This document shows positions 17,541 through 26,224 of a DNA stretch of 64,000 nucleotides, in pieces. How positions within the stretch are numbered: the first letter of the stretch is position 1; every line of letters begins with the position of its first letter. Below the pieces are notes generated by a model, which was not told where the DNA came from, made no database searches, and saw only the letters and a list, made by a program, of their open reading frames with translations. The stretch lies in the NCBI RefSeq assembly GCF_020614375.1, contig NZ_CP085329.1, forward strand, positions 310,001 to 374,000. Reading direction: 5' to 3'. The position numbers and the translations under genes are program-made. The stretch comes from Haladaptatus salinisoli (lineage in GTDB: Archaea > Halobacteriota > Halobacteria > Halobacteriales > Haladaptataceae).

Positions 17541-17681
17541 ACAGTTTCTTTGTGGAAGTGTATATTGTAGATTTCGAGAAGGGTGAAAATGTACATATTG
17601 GATGGTCGGACGGGCCAGCGCTTCGTCCTGGCTCACTGCCTTCGTCTATTAGTATAACACGCAACGTCCACAACAATATGC

Positions 17682-17689
17682 TATTTAAG
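17682..17689 (+). promoter_or_regulatory. TATA box of the wHTH membrane protein gene
   Basis: TATTTAAG lies about 26 nt upstream of the ATG at 17715, consistent with a leaderless transcript. Confidence 0.5.
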
Positions 17690-17714
17690 ATAGTGCCACT
17701 GTATATTCCTTCAA

Positions 17715-18326
17715 ATGAACGACCTCATCCAGAAACTTTCAGGAACGCGCTCGCAACCAACACAACGGGGAACCTTATGCAATCTCGCTGAGGACTCTGG
17801 AGCACGCGTCTTCAGCGTGCTGTCGTCGGAAACAGCGCGGTTGATTTATCTATATTTGCAGAATACAACCGCTACTGCGTCAGAAATTGCTGACCAAGTT
17901 GATACCTCAATTCAGAACGCACAGTATCACCTCAAAAAACTCATGGAGGCAGAGTTGATTGAGGTTGCTGATACAGAGTATTCCTCGAAAGGAAGCGAAA
18001 TGAACGTCTATGCGGCAACTGATGATCCACTCATTATTGTGAGTGGTTCGGAGAGTCGTCTCGAAAAAGTACGCTCCCGCCTCTCTGATCTTCTTGGCGG
18101 AGTTGGTCTCTTAGTTGTGGGCAGTCTCGTAGTCGAATGGTTGGCCAAGCAAGAATTGCTTGACGTTAGTTCCGTTTCGACAGGGTTCTTGAACCTTGCA
18201 AGTCCAACAAGCGCACCAACCGAGCCAGAACCTCTGTTGTGGCTACCACCAGGCCTCATCTTTTTCGCGGGAGGACTTACCGTCCTGCTTGGTGCCTTGG
18301 CGTGGAGCGCACTCCAGTCAGAATAG
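17715..18326 (+). CDS. ArsR-like winged-helix protein with C-terminal membrane helices
   Basis: The 203-aa product has an ArsR-type winged helix (about residues 28-105, with ATASEIADQVDTSIQNAQYHLKKL as the helix-turn-helix). Two hydrophobic helices follow (about 128-147 and 175-198), separated by a short Pro/Ser/Thr-rich loop that would face outward. It thus resembles a membrane-tethered regulator with the opposite order to 7735-8214, where the anchor is N-terminal. The ligand is unknown. A Tat-exported protein is encoded 120 bp downstream on the same strand and might be functionally linked. Confidence 0.78.
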   Translation: MNDLIQKLSGTRSQPTQRGTLCNLAEDSGARVFSVLSSETARLIYLYLQNTTATASEIADQVDTSIQNAQYHLKKLMEAELIEVADTEYSSKGSEMNVYAATDDPLIIVSGSESRLEKVRSRLSDLLGGVGLLVVGSLVVEWLAKQELLDVSSVSTGFLNLASPTSAPTEPEPLLWLPPGLIFFAGGLTVLLGALAWSALQSE

Positions 18327-18448
18327 TCGGTAGAGACTTTCCACAGGGTGATGCTCTTCGTCAGTTGACGGTGCTTGAGCGCTGTGATCGGTTAAATCGC
18401 TATTTGAGTGTACGAGACAGTTAATGAGAACTGCAAGAATGAGTTAGT

Positions 18449-19000
18449 ATGGTTCGCTATTCGCGACGGAAATTCCTCGCAGTAGGCGGCGCTTCTGTAG
18501 GTGTTGGCCTAGTTGGCACACAAACGGATGGATATACAAAGGCACGGATTACCTCGGTTCTATCGCCACTCCCTGGGATCCGAGCGACTGGAAAGCCGCT
18601 TACTGTCCGTCAACGAGTTACAAGCAGGGATGTCGAGTATCTGCCTGACACGGATGAGGTTCGTATTGTAACGGCACGAAATGCTGATGGTCCGGTCGAG
18701 TTTGCGACACGATCATTCGAATGGTGGGCTGAATTCGAAGCGGGGTCGATTGCAACACGTACAGTCCACCGGAACATTCCAATCAAATTCGGCACTGACG
18801 AGGACATTTCATCGGCACTGGGATCCAAAGATGATCAGCCATACGTGACTGTGTCTCCAACCGGACCGGCGATGACACGCAAAGAGTTGGTAACAAAACT
18901 ACCGAATCACGTGACTGTGACAGTCGTGTTTGCCGCAAAGGAATACACGACCGATATTCCGGTAATTGTTGGAAAGCGCCAAGAGGTCGTTCAGCTATAG
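18449..19000 (+). CDS. Tat-signal protein of unknown function
   Basis: The 183-aa product begins with a twin-arginine signal (YSRRKFLAVGGASVGVGLVG, about residues 4-23). No lipobox Cys follows, so release to the outside rather than lipid anchoring is expected. The mature domain is rich in beta strands and Thr/Val and belongs to no family I recognise. It follows the membrane-anchored ArsR-like gene on the same strand. Confidence 0.68.
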   Translation: MVRYSRRKFLAVGGASVGVGLVGTQTDGYTKARITSVLSPLPGIRATGKPLTVRQRVTSRDVEYLPDTDEVRIVTARNADGPVEFATRSFEWWAEFEAGSIATRTVHRNIPIKFGTDEDISSALGSKDDQPYVTVSPTGPAMTRKELVTKLPNHVTVTVVFAAKEYTTDIPVIVGKRQEVVQL

Positions 19001-19131
19001 GTGGCCCTCATATTGACGGGGGGCTCGGGAGAGCAATCAGAAACAGCGAGATTCGGCGTTAGTATAAGATACTAGCTTATCATCAAAGCAGAATCCGGTA
19101 GAACGAGTGAGGGCAATGAGAACTGTACCAA

Positions 19132-19350
19132 ATGGCGACGAAAGGGAGGCGAGTTCGTTCAAGAACGGTAGCCAGCAGATATGCCGAGATCATGGAATCG
19201 CTGGAGCCCTCCATGACGAGTGAAATTGCAGAGAACCTTGGGTGGCCACGTCGGACAGCCTATAGGGTTTTGAACGGGCTTACCGAAGAGGGTGAGACTC
19301 GCACGAAGAAGCCGGAAGTACGGCGGGTGATCAGGACTCGAATGGATTAG
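19132..19350 (+). CDS. Small winged-helix DNA-binding protein
   Basis: The 72-aa product consists almost entirely of a winged helix: MESLEPSMTSEIAENLGWPRRTAYRVLNGLTEEGETRTKK (residues 21-60), with GWPRRTAYRVLNGL as the recognition helix. Its length equals one minimal domain. The N terminus is uncertain because several start codons are possible. Targets are unknown. Confidence 0.55.
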   Translation: MATKGRRVRSRTVASRYAEIMESLEPSMTSEIAENLGWPRRTAYRVLNGLTEEGETRTKKPEVRRVIRTRMD

Positions 19351-19715
19351 CGGCACTCTGACCCTGTTAAACCACGGATTGGCCGATCACGATCCGCTCG
19401 CCCTCATCCGATACTCGAAAAGAAACAGCACCAACTCGTCACGGCGAAAGTAGCTGGCACGAACTGGACATTCGCTCACGCAGGGAGACATCCGCACCAC
19501 CAACCTAACGCTCGCAGTTAACGTGCTATATGGAGAGCGTATATCCAGCTATCGCTCCCTCCCGCTGTCGGTGAGCCGTGACGGTACCGTCGGGAGTGTT
19601 GTACGTGGCGTTCAGTGAACCGTCTCGGGACTTGACCCCGAGACACTCACTCTGTTCAGCCTGTAGAAGGCTGCTAGTCCGAGCATTTAATCACCTGTCA
19701 CCGACAGCGATAGGT
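19351..19715. other. Intergenic region upstream of the cupin gene
   Basis: No gene is recognised in these 365 bp. The stretch contains the hairpin listed at 19622-19644, about 70 bp ahead of the cupin start. Confidence 0.5.
19622..19644. repeat. Hairpin-forming inverted repeat
   Basis: GTCTCGGG and CCCGAGAC form perfect 8-bp arms around a 7-nt loop. It lies in the region ahead of the cupin gene and could form an RNA stem-loop or serve as a binding site. Neither is demonstrated. Confidence 0.45.
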
Positions 19716-20108
19716 ATGGGTTACCATCTCATCGACCCGAACGATCTCGACCAGTGGGACGACCGTCCGACCGATGTCCGATCGCTCAGCGTTGCAGCAG
19801 GATACGACTATCAAAACTCCAAGCTCGGTCTTCGGGTCTACGAACTCGCTCCCGGTGAGCAGTCCGGGCTGAGCTACCACTACCACGACGAGCAAGTCGA
19901 GGCATTCTACGTTCTCGACGGGACGCTTCACGTCGAAACCCCCGACGAGACGTACGTCGTCGAATCCGATCACGTCCTCTTCGTCGATCCTGGGAGCCCG
20001 CAGCGAGCGTTCAATCCCGAAACCGCCGAAACGGCCACGCGGATCCTCGCCATCGGGGCACCGTCGGTCGACGACGCGCACCCGTACGAGCCAACTGACG
20101 ATGCGTGA
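19716..20108 (+). CDS. Cupin-domain protein
   Basis: The 130-aa protein is a single cupin. The first motif is present as a His cluster (SYHYHDEQVEAFYVLDGTLHVE, about residues 50-71) with the metal-ligand pattern HxHxxxxE, and the second half follows with VVESDHVLFVDPGSPQRAF. Small cupins bind a metal and act as isomerases, dioxygenases or binding proteins, so the reaction is not assigned. The ATG at 19716 gives the usual short N terminus. Confidence 0.82.
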   Translation: MGYHLIDPNDLDQWDDRPTDVRSLSVAAGYDYQNSKLGLRVYELAPGEQSGLSYHYHDEQVEAFYVLDGTLHVETPDETYVVESDHVLFVDPGSPQRAFNPETAETATRILAIGAPSVDDAHPYEPTDDA

Positions 20109-20587
20109 TCCGTCTTTCCACCGTGGGCGAGAAACTCCGTCAAGGAACGACTAGGGTGGGAGACGGCTCGACGAACATGGACTCCGTGTTTATGAGAAGT
20201 TCGGAGCGTGTGTCTTCCGTGGGCGTCTCCAACACACCCGGTGACTGGCAGAAACAACGTACTGAATAGAGGGCGCGTACCTTATAGATCGATTTTTCTA
20301 CGGTAGCAGATCTTACATCGCCAAGAACCCCACCGGTCACAGCGTCACCATCTCATCGCTTTATTGTCCCGGGCAGATTTCTCGTACCGTTTCGATCCTA
20401 AAGAGTGGTATGTGATATCCGTCGATTTCACCCGCTACATCGAACCCACAAGTGCCGGTGAAGACCCGTCAAGCGGTATCGTACTAATTTATGCACGCCG
20501 GTTCTAATCGCCCACGCCCATCGACGTAGACGAAGAGTATAACGGGTAGTGTCTGTGTGCCGGAGAATCCGGAGCATTATAACTAAT
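20109..20587. other. Intergenic region without a recognised gene
   Basis: I see no supported coding sequence, RNA gene or clear repeat in these 479 bp. Short frames on both strands lack any conserved pattern. Confidence 0.45.
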
Positions 20588-20722
20588 ATGCCGTCCGTGT
20601 TCATTGGTACCGTGCCTGATACTCAACGAACAGCGTACCTCCGTCTGGTGTTGATGATTCAATTGCTCTCTTGGATCGGGCTCCTGGTGCTCATCTGGAT
20701 GGCTGCAAGTCTCGTGTTCTAA
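20588..20722 (+). CDS. Small single-pass membrane protein (44 aa)
   Basis: An ATG at 20588 opens a 44-codon frame. It encodes a short polar N terminus with an Arg pair and one strongly hydrophobic helix (MIQLLSWIGLLVLIWMAAS, about residues 23-41). Short one-helix proteins like this are common and often unannotated in haloarchaea. The function is unknown. The composition is far from random GC-rich frames, which supports coding, but there is no operon context. Confidence 0.45.
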   Translation: MPSVFIGTVPDTQRTAYLRLVLMIQLLSWIGLLVLIWMAASLVF

Positions 20723-20847
20723 AGGGGCTCGATATCTTTTCTTCACCACCTCGGGAGTGTCGCCATAATGGCGTACGTTGGTTTGACGTATCGATTAGTT
20801 AGAACAGTCACGCGAACAATGGATTAAAGGTCTGAAAGCGCGAACGG

Positions 20848-21021
20848 ATGGCAATGAATAACAAGCATGCAGTACTCGCCATTAAAAAATTCGCCCTTGG
20901 GTTGGTGATCGCGCTCGTGCTCTTTGCCATCTTCAAGTCAGTGTTCCCACCGTTTGCAGTCGGTCTCACTTCCGCCTTCGTCGGCGGATTGATTGCGTAC
21001 GTTTACTACGGTGACGCCTGA
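20848..21021 (+). CDS. Small two-helix membrane protein (57 aa)
   Basis: The frame begins MAMNNKHAVLAIKKFALGLV and contains two hydrophobic segments (about residues 16-31 and 33-52) ending in VYYGDA. A basic N terminus followed by a helix hairpin suits a small inner-membrane protein. It lies 125 bp after the 44-aa membrane protein on the same strand. The function is unknown. Confidence 0.5.
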   Translation: MAMNNKHAVLAIKKFALGLVIALVLFAIFKSVFPPFAVGLTSAFVGGLIAYVYYGDA

Positions 21022-21275
21022 GGCGATGGCTGGAACTGGCGAAAAACTCGTGAACTCATCTGCTGCAATAGTAGAGCACCGTATCACTGACGCATAGATC
21101 GGATTTCCCAATACTAACTCGAGATACCATCCAGCGTGATTAGTGAGCACAACTCTTCTTCGAACGACAGGAAGAGTCATGATTTCGGGAGAGTATTCTG
21201 TTTTTGCGCTACCCGTTTGATCGTTTGTCAGTAGGATTGTTAACTAGGTCGAACGCTGCTGCCGAACTTCGCTTG

Positions 21276-21911
21276 CTACGTTGATGCTTCAGCGACGAAT
21301 TCCGTGACTATCCGTTTTTCGGCCCGTTGCAGTAATTTACTCATCGACGACTTGTTAATCTCGAACGTCTCTGCTAACTCGGCGAGCGTACAACGACGAG
21401 ACGCCTCGTAGTATCCGCATTCGACTGCTTCGGTGATGACCTGCCATTGGCGTTTCGTGAGTACATCATTCGGATGGTATGAGTGAGTCAGCGAGACGAT
21501 TTCGTACGGTATGCCGACCGCTGATAATTCGTCCAAATACCCCGATAGATGCTCTTGTGAGGCCGTTAATTGGGCCGAATACCACCCGTCGTGAAGGCGA
21601 ACGGGGTACTGTGGCACAATCTCCGATGATATTAATGCATTGTATGACTTCGTCATTCGGCTCGTGAACTGGAACACTACCATCTGATCGTCCGTGTGGA
21701 GAAGTTTGCACGACTCCACCTCCGATATCGCCTTGATATCGCTCACGATACCTTCACCGTCTGGCAACCGTACTTCAACGATTCCGAGCAGGCCATTGTC
21801 CGTGGGAATCGTTGCTGATACGTTGAACGTCGTGTCCGGAAATTCGGTCGAGAGAGTAGCCAACCAATCCTCCGTTGCCGCCGCGTTAAGTTTCAGCCGT
21901 AGATGCGCCAT
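21276..21911 (-). CDS. HTH_10 (bacterio-opsin activator type) regulator
   Basis: The 211-aa product has an N-terminal Bat-like sensory segment (about 1-150) and a C-terminal HTH_10 domain (about 155-207, LTKRQWQVITEAVECGYYEA, then FEINKSSMSKLLQRAEKRIV). Haloarchaea use these short one-component regulators mainly as activators of adjacent metabolic genes. It is divergent from an SDR dehydrogenase gene. The shared region holds a perfect 16-bp palindrome and a TATA box (TTTAAGTA on the minus strand, centred about 27 nt upstream of the start), so the SDR gene is the obvious candidate target. Confidence 0.85.
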   Translation of the reverse strand: MAHLRLKLNAAATEDWLATLSTEFPDTTFNVSATIPTDNGLLGIVEVRLPDGEGIVSDIKAISEVESCKLLHTDDQMVVFQFTSRMTKSYNALISSEIVPQYPVRLHDGWYSAQLTASQEHLSGYLDELSAVGIPYEIVSLTHSYHPNDVLTKRQWQVITEAVECGYYEASRRCTLAELAETFEINKSSMSKLLQRAEKRIVTEFVAEAST

Positions 21912-21944
21912 GTCACTGTAACTTAACCGCCTGATACTTAAACA

Positions 21945-21960
21945 CGGAAACCGGTTTCCG
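21945..21960. promoter_or_regulatory. Perfect 16-bp palindrome in a divergent promoter region
   Basis: CGGAAACCGGTTTCCG is self-complementary over all 16 positions. It lies between the HTH_10 regulator (start 21911) and the SDR gene (start 22003), 2 bp beyond the regulator's TATA box. It is a good candidate for the binding site of the HTH_10 protein. No binding evidence exists. Confidence 0.6.
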
Positions 21961-22002
21961 AGTGATTCTACGATAATCGCACGTCAAATACGAGTATTCA
22001 GA

Positions 22003-22824
22003 ATGAAAACCCGAGACGAAACGCATGACAACGTCGGCGAAGAGCGTACGACGAGCCTAAAATCCAGTCTCGATGGAACGACGGCGATCGTAACGGGAGC
22101 ATCGAGCGGAATCGGAGAAGTAATCGCGAAGCGGTTTGCGGAAGACGGGGCCAACGTCGTAATCTGTTCGCGCGAACAGAACGACGTCGATTCCGTCGCC
22201 GAGCAAATCGAGGAATCGGGAGGGAGAGCAGTAGCTGTCGAATGTGACGTGACTAACCGCGAAGGGGTGGAGGCGCTTGTCACCACGACAGTTGACGAGT
22301 TCGGCTCGGTGGACACACTGATAAACAACGCGGGCACGCGATTCATGACCGACTTCGATGCCATCTCGGAGGACGAATGGAAGACAGTCATCGACGTTAA
22401 TCTCCACGGGACGTACCACTGCACGCAGGCGGCAGGCGAACATCTCAAGAAAGGAGGTGGGTCGGTGATTAATATTGGTCTTTCCAGCGCCGCTAGTCAG
22501 CGCGGAACTCCAGGTTTGAGCCATTACAGCGCCGCAAAGGCGGCCGTTATCAACCTCACGACGACGCTCGCTTACGAGTGGGCGAGTGATAACGTTCGCG
22601 TCAACTGCATCGCGCCAGGATTTGTCGCCACTCCAGCCGTCGAAGCAGGGCTAGGATTTTCTGCGGCGGAGATCAACCGTAATGACGTTCAACGTTCGAT
22701 TGCGCTCCCCGAAGAGATTGCTGATATTGCGCAGTTCCTTGCAGGTCCTTCGTCGTCCCATATAGTCGGTGAGACGATTACCGTGGACGGCGTCCCACGG
22801 ATCGAAGAACCACCGGAATTTTAA
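22003..22824 (+). CDS. Short-chain dehydrogenase/reductase (SDR, NAD(P)-dependent)
   Basis: The 273-aa enzyme has a full classical SDR core: the cofactor motif TGASSGIG (31-38), NNAG (108-111), a catalytic serine in the SSAAS stretch (about 161-165) and the YxxxK pair Tyr175/Lys179. The C terminus ends with the usual VVGETITVDG-type strand (here IVGETITVDGVPRI). The substrate is unknown, but family members oxidise or reduce alcohols, ketones or sugars. The N-terminal 22 residues are an extra charged extension. The gene is divergent from an HTH_10 regulator, which suggests substrate-dependent activation. Confidence 0.9.
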   Translation: MKTRDETHDNVGEERTTSLKSSLDGTTAIVTGASSGIGEVIAKRFAEDGANVVICSREQNDVDSVAEQIEESGGRAVAVECDVTNREGVEALVTTTVDEFGSVDTLINNAGTRFMTDFDAISEDEWKTVIDVNLHGTYHCTQAAGEHLKKGGGSVINIGLSSAASQRGTPGLSHYSAAKAAVINLTTTLAYEWASDNVRVNCIAPGFVATPAVEAGLGFSAAEINRNDVQRSIALPEEIADIAQFLAGPSSSHIVGETITVDGVPRIEEPPEF

Positions 22825-23056
22825 CCACTTCGAGCGTGAAATCGATGCTCGACCTCCCGGATTCGTAAAGAGTTGTCTCCCGATTCGACTGGCGAGATTA
22901 TCACGCCAAATTTTCTGTTTACTACTCCCGGATACAGCGTGAGGCAGCAGCTCTGCTTAAATATTTGACGATCGGGGGTGAAATCCGACGGGTCGCCGTC
23001 CTCGGAAGCGGATTTCGTTTGAAGTCCGACCCCGAGTAGCCTCTCGGAGACGACGG

Positions 23057-23497
23057 CTACGCCGCATTGGCGGCCTCGAAGGCGTCGCGAATCCCGTCGC
23101 TCGGCGCGAGTTCGTCCAGTTCACGTTGGATGTCCAAGTCCGAGTCCAATTCCCCACGCCGTTGCAGGGCGGCCAGTCGAGCGAGATACGAGAGTCGGAA
23201 CAGCCAGACAACGTGGTCGATGTCATCAGCTGATTCGATATGGAACGTCGTCGCATTCGAGTTTGGAACCACATGGTGTTCCTTTGTTTGACCCTCCTCG
23301 ATCAGCCGATCTCGAAGCGGCTTCGGATACCCGATATCTGCCAGCCTCGGGTGGAGATGACCGATTTCGCTACCAGCGACGTTGAAGCTCGTTGAATTGA
23401 ACCGGCCTTCGCCCAATTCGACGTGTGGCCAAGATGCGACCACCTCGGTGATCTGATCGTTCGGTCTTCGGGACCGAGCGGACTCGTCGTCTTGCAT
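23057..23497 (-). CDS. Luciferase-domain (DUF5519) family protein
   Basis: The 146-aa product resembles the family named after a fungal luciferase domain: VASWPHVELGEGRFNSTSFN, then SEIGHLHPRLADIGYPKPLRD, then KEHHVVPNSNATTFHIESAD and a C-terminal LFRLSYLARL helix. His residues in GHLH and EHHV are the conserved core. The biochemical role of the prokaryotic members is not known and bioluminescence should not be inferred. An in-frame GTG at 23506 is an alternative start. Confidence 0.7.
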   Translation of the reverse strand: MQDDESARSRRPNDQITEVVASWPHVELGEGRFNSTSFNVAGSEIGHLHPRLADIGYPKPLRDRLIEEGQTKEHHVVPNSNATTFHIESADDIDHVVWLFRLSYLARLAALQRRGELDSDLDIQRELDELAPSDGIRDAFEAANAA

Positions 23498-23695
23498 GTC
23501 AAGCACCCTTAGGTATTATAGGGCGGGCAACGAGATAGCTGTTGTTCGTCGTTAGGCTTCGCGCGAATCGTCCGTTCTCTCAGGACTGGAGCCACGCCTT
23601 CGTCGGCAGTGAGCGGTGCTCTCCATCGCGCTAAAGGTCGAATCATCAAAATGATCGTGGCGGAATCAGCAGTGCTGAGCGAAAAACGATAATCC

Positions 23696-24808
23696 TCAGT
23701 CTTGAAATTCAATACCTTGTGTCTTGGCGTCGTTTGCGGCGAAGGTAAGTAATCGAGTTCCTTCGTCAATTAGAGCGGCACGATTTTGTTCGGACAAGGG
23801 TTCGAACGGGTCAATGAGCAAGGTGTTGTTGCCTCTCTGGTGACGAACGTTCCAGAATCCGGCTACGAAACCATCGACGAGGACGGCTCCTCTCGCGTAG
23901 GATTCGTCCATCACCCGCTGGTAATGCTCGGGTGGAATAATTCGCGAGCGGTCGTCGTGGGAAAGCAGCACGTTGTCGAACTCCGGGAGAAACCGGGGCG
24001 GAGCGTCGGTATCTCGATCGGGCAACGCTGCCTCGGGGAGGTCGAACAATTCCCTCCCGTTTTCGTCAACGAACGTTCGCAAGTCGGGTCGGAGTCGTTC
24101 GAACACGCTGCGCAAACCCGTGAGTCCCGACCACGTCCGTGCATCGGCGACAGTGGCCGGACCGAACGCAGCAAGGTACCGACGGATCACGTCCGCAATC
24201 TCGTCGAATTCGGGGTCCGAATCCACGCTCTCGCCGAGCCAGTTCTCGGCCGTCGTCATTGCGACCGGACCGCTCTCCCCCCAGATGCCACGGGGTGGAA
24301 CGTACACCAGCGGCAGCAGGGTCCGGACGGCATAGGCTAACGTCGCGGCGTCGTGGTCCGGCCACCGTGGCTCCAGTAAATCGCGCAATTCGGCTTGGGT
24401 TCGAGGCTCGGACTCCAGAAGAGTCCGTCCAGTAGCCAAGACGGCAGGTACATCCGCATCATCGAGGAACTCCCGACGCGTGGTGTGATTGTTCACGCTG
24501 CGTTCGAGAACTGGTTGCACGACGGGACGCAGTCTCAAATAATCGCGTGCAGTGTGTAGATGGATAGTCGCGCGCATCATCGACGCACGCACTGCCTGTC
24601 GGTCGGTAATCAACTCGGCTAACTCGGCGTGATGAAAATCGTTTAGTCTGCTCCACAACCCGATGTACGGGTCGTCGGGGTTCTGAGCCTGCATTCCGAC
24701 GAGTCGCTCGATCGCCTCTGTGGCAGACAGTTTCCGGCGTCGGAGTAGCAGTTGGCGTTCCAGCAGGGCTCGGTTGAGCGCCCGCCGGTCAAGGACGTCC
24801 GCCGTCAT
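23696..24808 (-). CDS. Winged-helix protein, AlkZ-like (HTH_42 family)
   Basis: The 370-aa protein belongs to the tandem winged-helix family that includes the DNA glycosylase AlkZ. The catalytic QxQ motif is present as Gln40 and Gln42 in GMQAQNPDDPYIGLWSRL. Later segments fit the family, including RATIHLHTARDYLRLRPVVQP and the C-terminal EHYQRVMDESYARGAVLVDGFVAGFW. AlkZ and its paralogue YcaQ unhook interstrand cross-links and remove bulky alkylated bases, so a DNA-repair function is likely but untested in archaea. It lies 198 bp from the DUF5519 gene on the same strand. Confidence 0.85.
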   Translation of the reverse strand: MTADVLDRRALNRALLERQLLLRRRKLSATEAIERLVGMQAQNPDDPYIGLWSRLNDFHHAELAELITDRQAVRASMMRATIHLHTARDYLRLRPVVQPVLERSVNNHTTRREFLDDADVPAVLATGRTLLESEPRTQAELRDLLEPRWPDHDAATLAYAVRTLLPLVYVPPRGIWGESGPVAMTTAENWLGESVDSDPEFDEIADVIRRYLAAFGPATVADARTWSGLTGLRSVFERLRPDLRTFVDENGRELFDLPEAALPDRDTDAPPRFLPEFDNVLLSHDDRSRIIPPEHYQRVMDESYARGAVLVDGFVAGFWNVRHQRGNNTLLIDPFEPLSEQNRAALIDEGTRLLTFAANDAKTQGIEFQD

Positions 24809-25176
24809 CGGTACTCTAAGCGGTTGTCTAGGTCGTCAAGTTCACTCTCGAGAATGTCGATGCTGAACGGATGGATGTTGGTACTACTCATTTATTTCAA
24901 CCTACCGTGGTCCGGCTTCGGTCAGTTTCCGGCCTCTCCGAATAGACGACGCTACGGATTCGAAATTCGAGTACAGTCGGAACGATCTCGGTCTGTCTGG
25001 CATGTTCGGTGGGTCGCATGTACAAGGTCTACTACGGGAGGAGAACGCTTAGCGATTCGCGTGGATGCCAGTCGAGGGAAACGCTGGCCGTCCGGAGTGG
25101 AAGTGAGGAGAGCGGAGAGCCGAGAACACGAGACTTATGCCGATCCATCCGGGATGTCTGTCTTGATGGACGATGG
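24809..25176. other. Intergenic region without a recognised gene
   Basis: These 368 bp separate the AlkZ-like gene from two small genes. Overlapping frames on the plus strand have no conserved motif. I looked for a TumE-like toxin gene ahead of the HVO_A0114-type gene and did not find one. Confidence 0.45.
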
Positions 25177-25317
25177 ATGAATAGATCCGAAGCCCCTCCG
25201 CGGAACGACCACGGCGAACCGATTTGTGGGCGGCCGCGTCGAGACGAGTCCGGGCCGTGTCAGCGTGTAGTTCCGGTACCGGGAATGGCATGTCCGCATC
25301 ACTGTCCGGAGTCGTGA
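25177..25317 (+). CDS. 46-aa Cys/His-rich protein, DUF5763-like
   Basis: This short frame encodes ICGRPRRDESGPCQRVV followed by PGMACPHHCPES. The pattern CGxPxxxxxxPCxxxVxxxxxxCxxH closely follows the small zinc-binding family whose members read CGAPTKxGTPCxxxV..CWQH. Such proteins often occur near mobile or defence-related genes, and their function is unknown. It ends 24 bp before an HVO_A0114-type DNA-binding protein on the same strand, so the two are probably co-transcribed. Confidence 0.6.
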   Translation: MNRSEAPPRNDHGEPICGRPRRDESGPCQRVVPVPGMACPHHCPES

Positions 25318-25341
25318 AAGAAACACGGCAAAGGCAAAGCA

Positions 25342-25707
25342 ATGAGCACAACACTCCACATCCGGGTTGAATCGACTGACGACTTTCACGAGGACACGCT
25401 GACCGAAATCGAAGCACTGGAACGGGGCGAAGAACCGGAGGAGCGCAACGTCCTCAGTCTTCGGGACGAGGCGGACCTTCAGCGATTATTCGGCGAGAAG
25501 AACCTCGAGCTGTTGCGGACGATTCGCCGGCACAACCCGACGAGTATGCGAGAAGCTGCGCGGTTGGTCGAGCGCGACATCAAGGACGTCAGTCGCAATC
25601 TGAACGAGCTGACGGAACTGAATGTCCTCGAGTTCGTTCAGGAGGGCCGGTCGAAGCGCCCTGTCGTCAACTATGATGAGTTCGACATCCACGTGAGGCT
25701 AAAATAG
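25342..25707 (+). CDS. HVO_A0114-type winged-helix protein, putative antitoxin
   Basis: The 121-aa product matches the haloarchaeal HVO_A0114 group: N-terminal LHIRVESTDDF, the linker FGEKNLELLRTIRRHNPTSM, a winged helix (REAARLVERDIKDVSRNLNE) and the C-terminal strand KRPVVNYDEFDIHVRL. Members often sit next to a TumE/DUF6516 toxin gene and are regarded as the antitoxin. No such partner is visible here, so it may be an orphan or use an unrecognised partner such as the 46-aa protein directly upstream. Confidence 0.75.
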   Translation: MSTTLHIRVESTDDFHEDTLTEIEALERGEEPEERNVLSLRDEADLQRLFGEKNLELLRTIRRHNPTSMREAARLVERDIKDVSRNLNELTELNVLEFVQEGRSKRPVVNYDEFDIHVRLK

Positions 25708-25824
25708 CATGAGCGAAGACGCTGCGATACTCGCGCGTATCGTTGAGTACAACACTGGCGGACGGAACAAGGAGACTATCGACCGCAGCCACATCGGCAC
25801 TCTCGATATCACGTGTGAACGCCA

Positions 25825-26088
25825 TCAGTTCTCGACTTCCTCATCCGCGGACTCCTCGTCACTCTCCGGGTTGGCGAACGCGATCAACTGGTTATCTTGA
25901 CGGAGCCAGCGCAGCGGACCCGACTTCCCGCTTTCGAGGATATCATGGACGTCGAGCTCGGCCGCGATGCGACCTGCATTGAACCGAGCTCGCCGACCAC
26001 GAGCGCCTGCGAGGTGGGTAGCGACGCTGTTGCGCTGTTCCGTGCGCGACTTCTCGCTCGGCGTCGAGACCGGTAACCGCATACGCAT
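25825..26088 (-). CDS. Hypothetical small protein (doubtful)
   Basis: The frame encodes about 87 aa with an internal, gene-like segment (RFNAGRIAAELDVHDILESG, then PLRWLRQDNQLIAF) and an acidic tail. No family is recognised. The start is uncertain, because an upstream ATG at 26181 would add 31 residues. It converges on the HVO_A0114-type gene and is divergent from the ABC importer operon. Confidence 0.35.
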   Translation of the reverse strand: MRMRLPVSTPSEKSRTEQRNSVATHLAGARGRRARFNAGRIAAELDVHDILESGKSGPLRWLRQDNQLIAFANPESDEESADEEVEN

Positions 26089-26224
26089 CACGGCCGGCCC
26101 CCACGAATGCTCCTCACAGTGAGGGAGACCCGCTTTTAGTTTTTTCACCGCAGCCGGTGCTGACCGCCCCGCCGATCGCACGCTCGACCGAAAGAGTTCA
26201 ATCTAGTAGCGCTGTCAAAAAGAT

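Noticed and set aside
24752..25317. Possible TumE/DUF6516 toxin gene ahead of the HVO_A0114-type gene
   Set aside because: None of the frames shows the DUF6516 pattern. Only the 46-aa Cys/His frame looks genuine.
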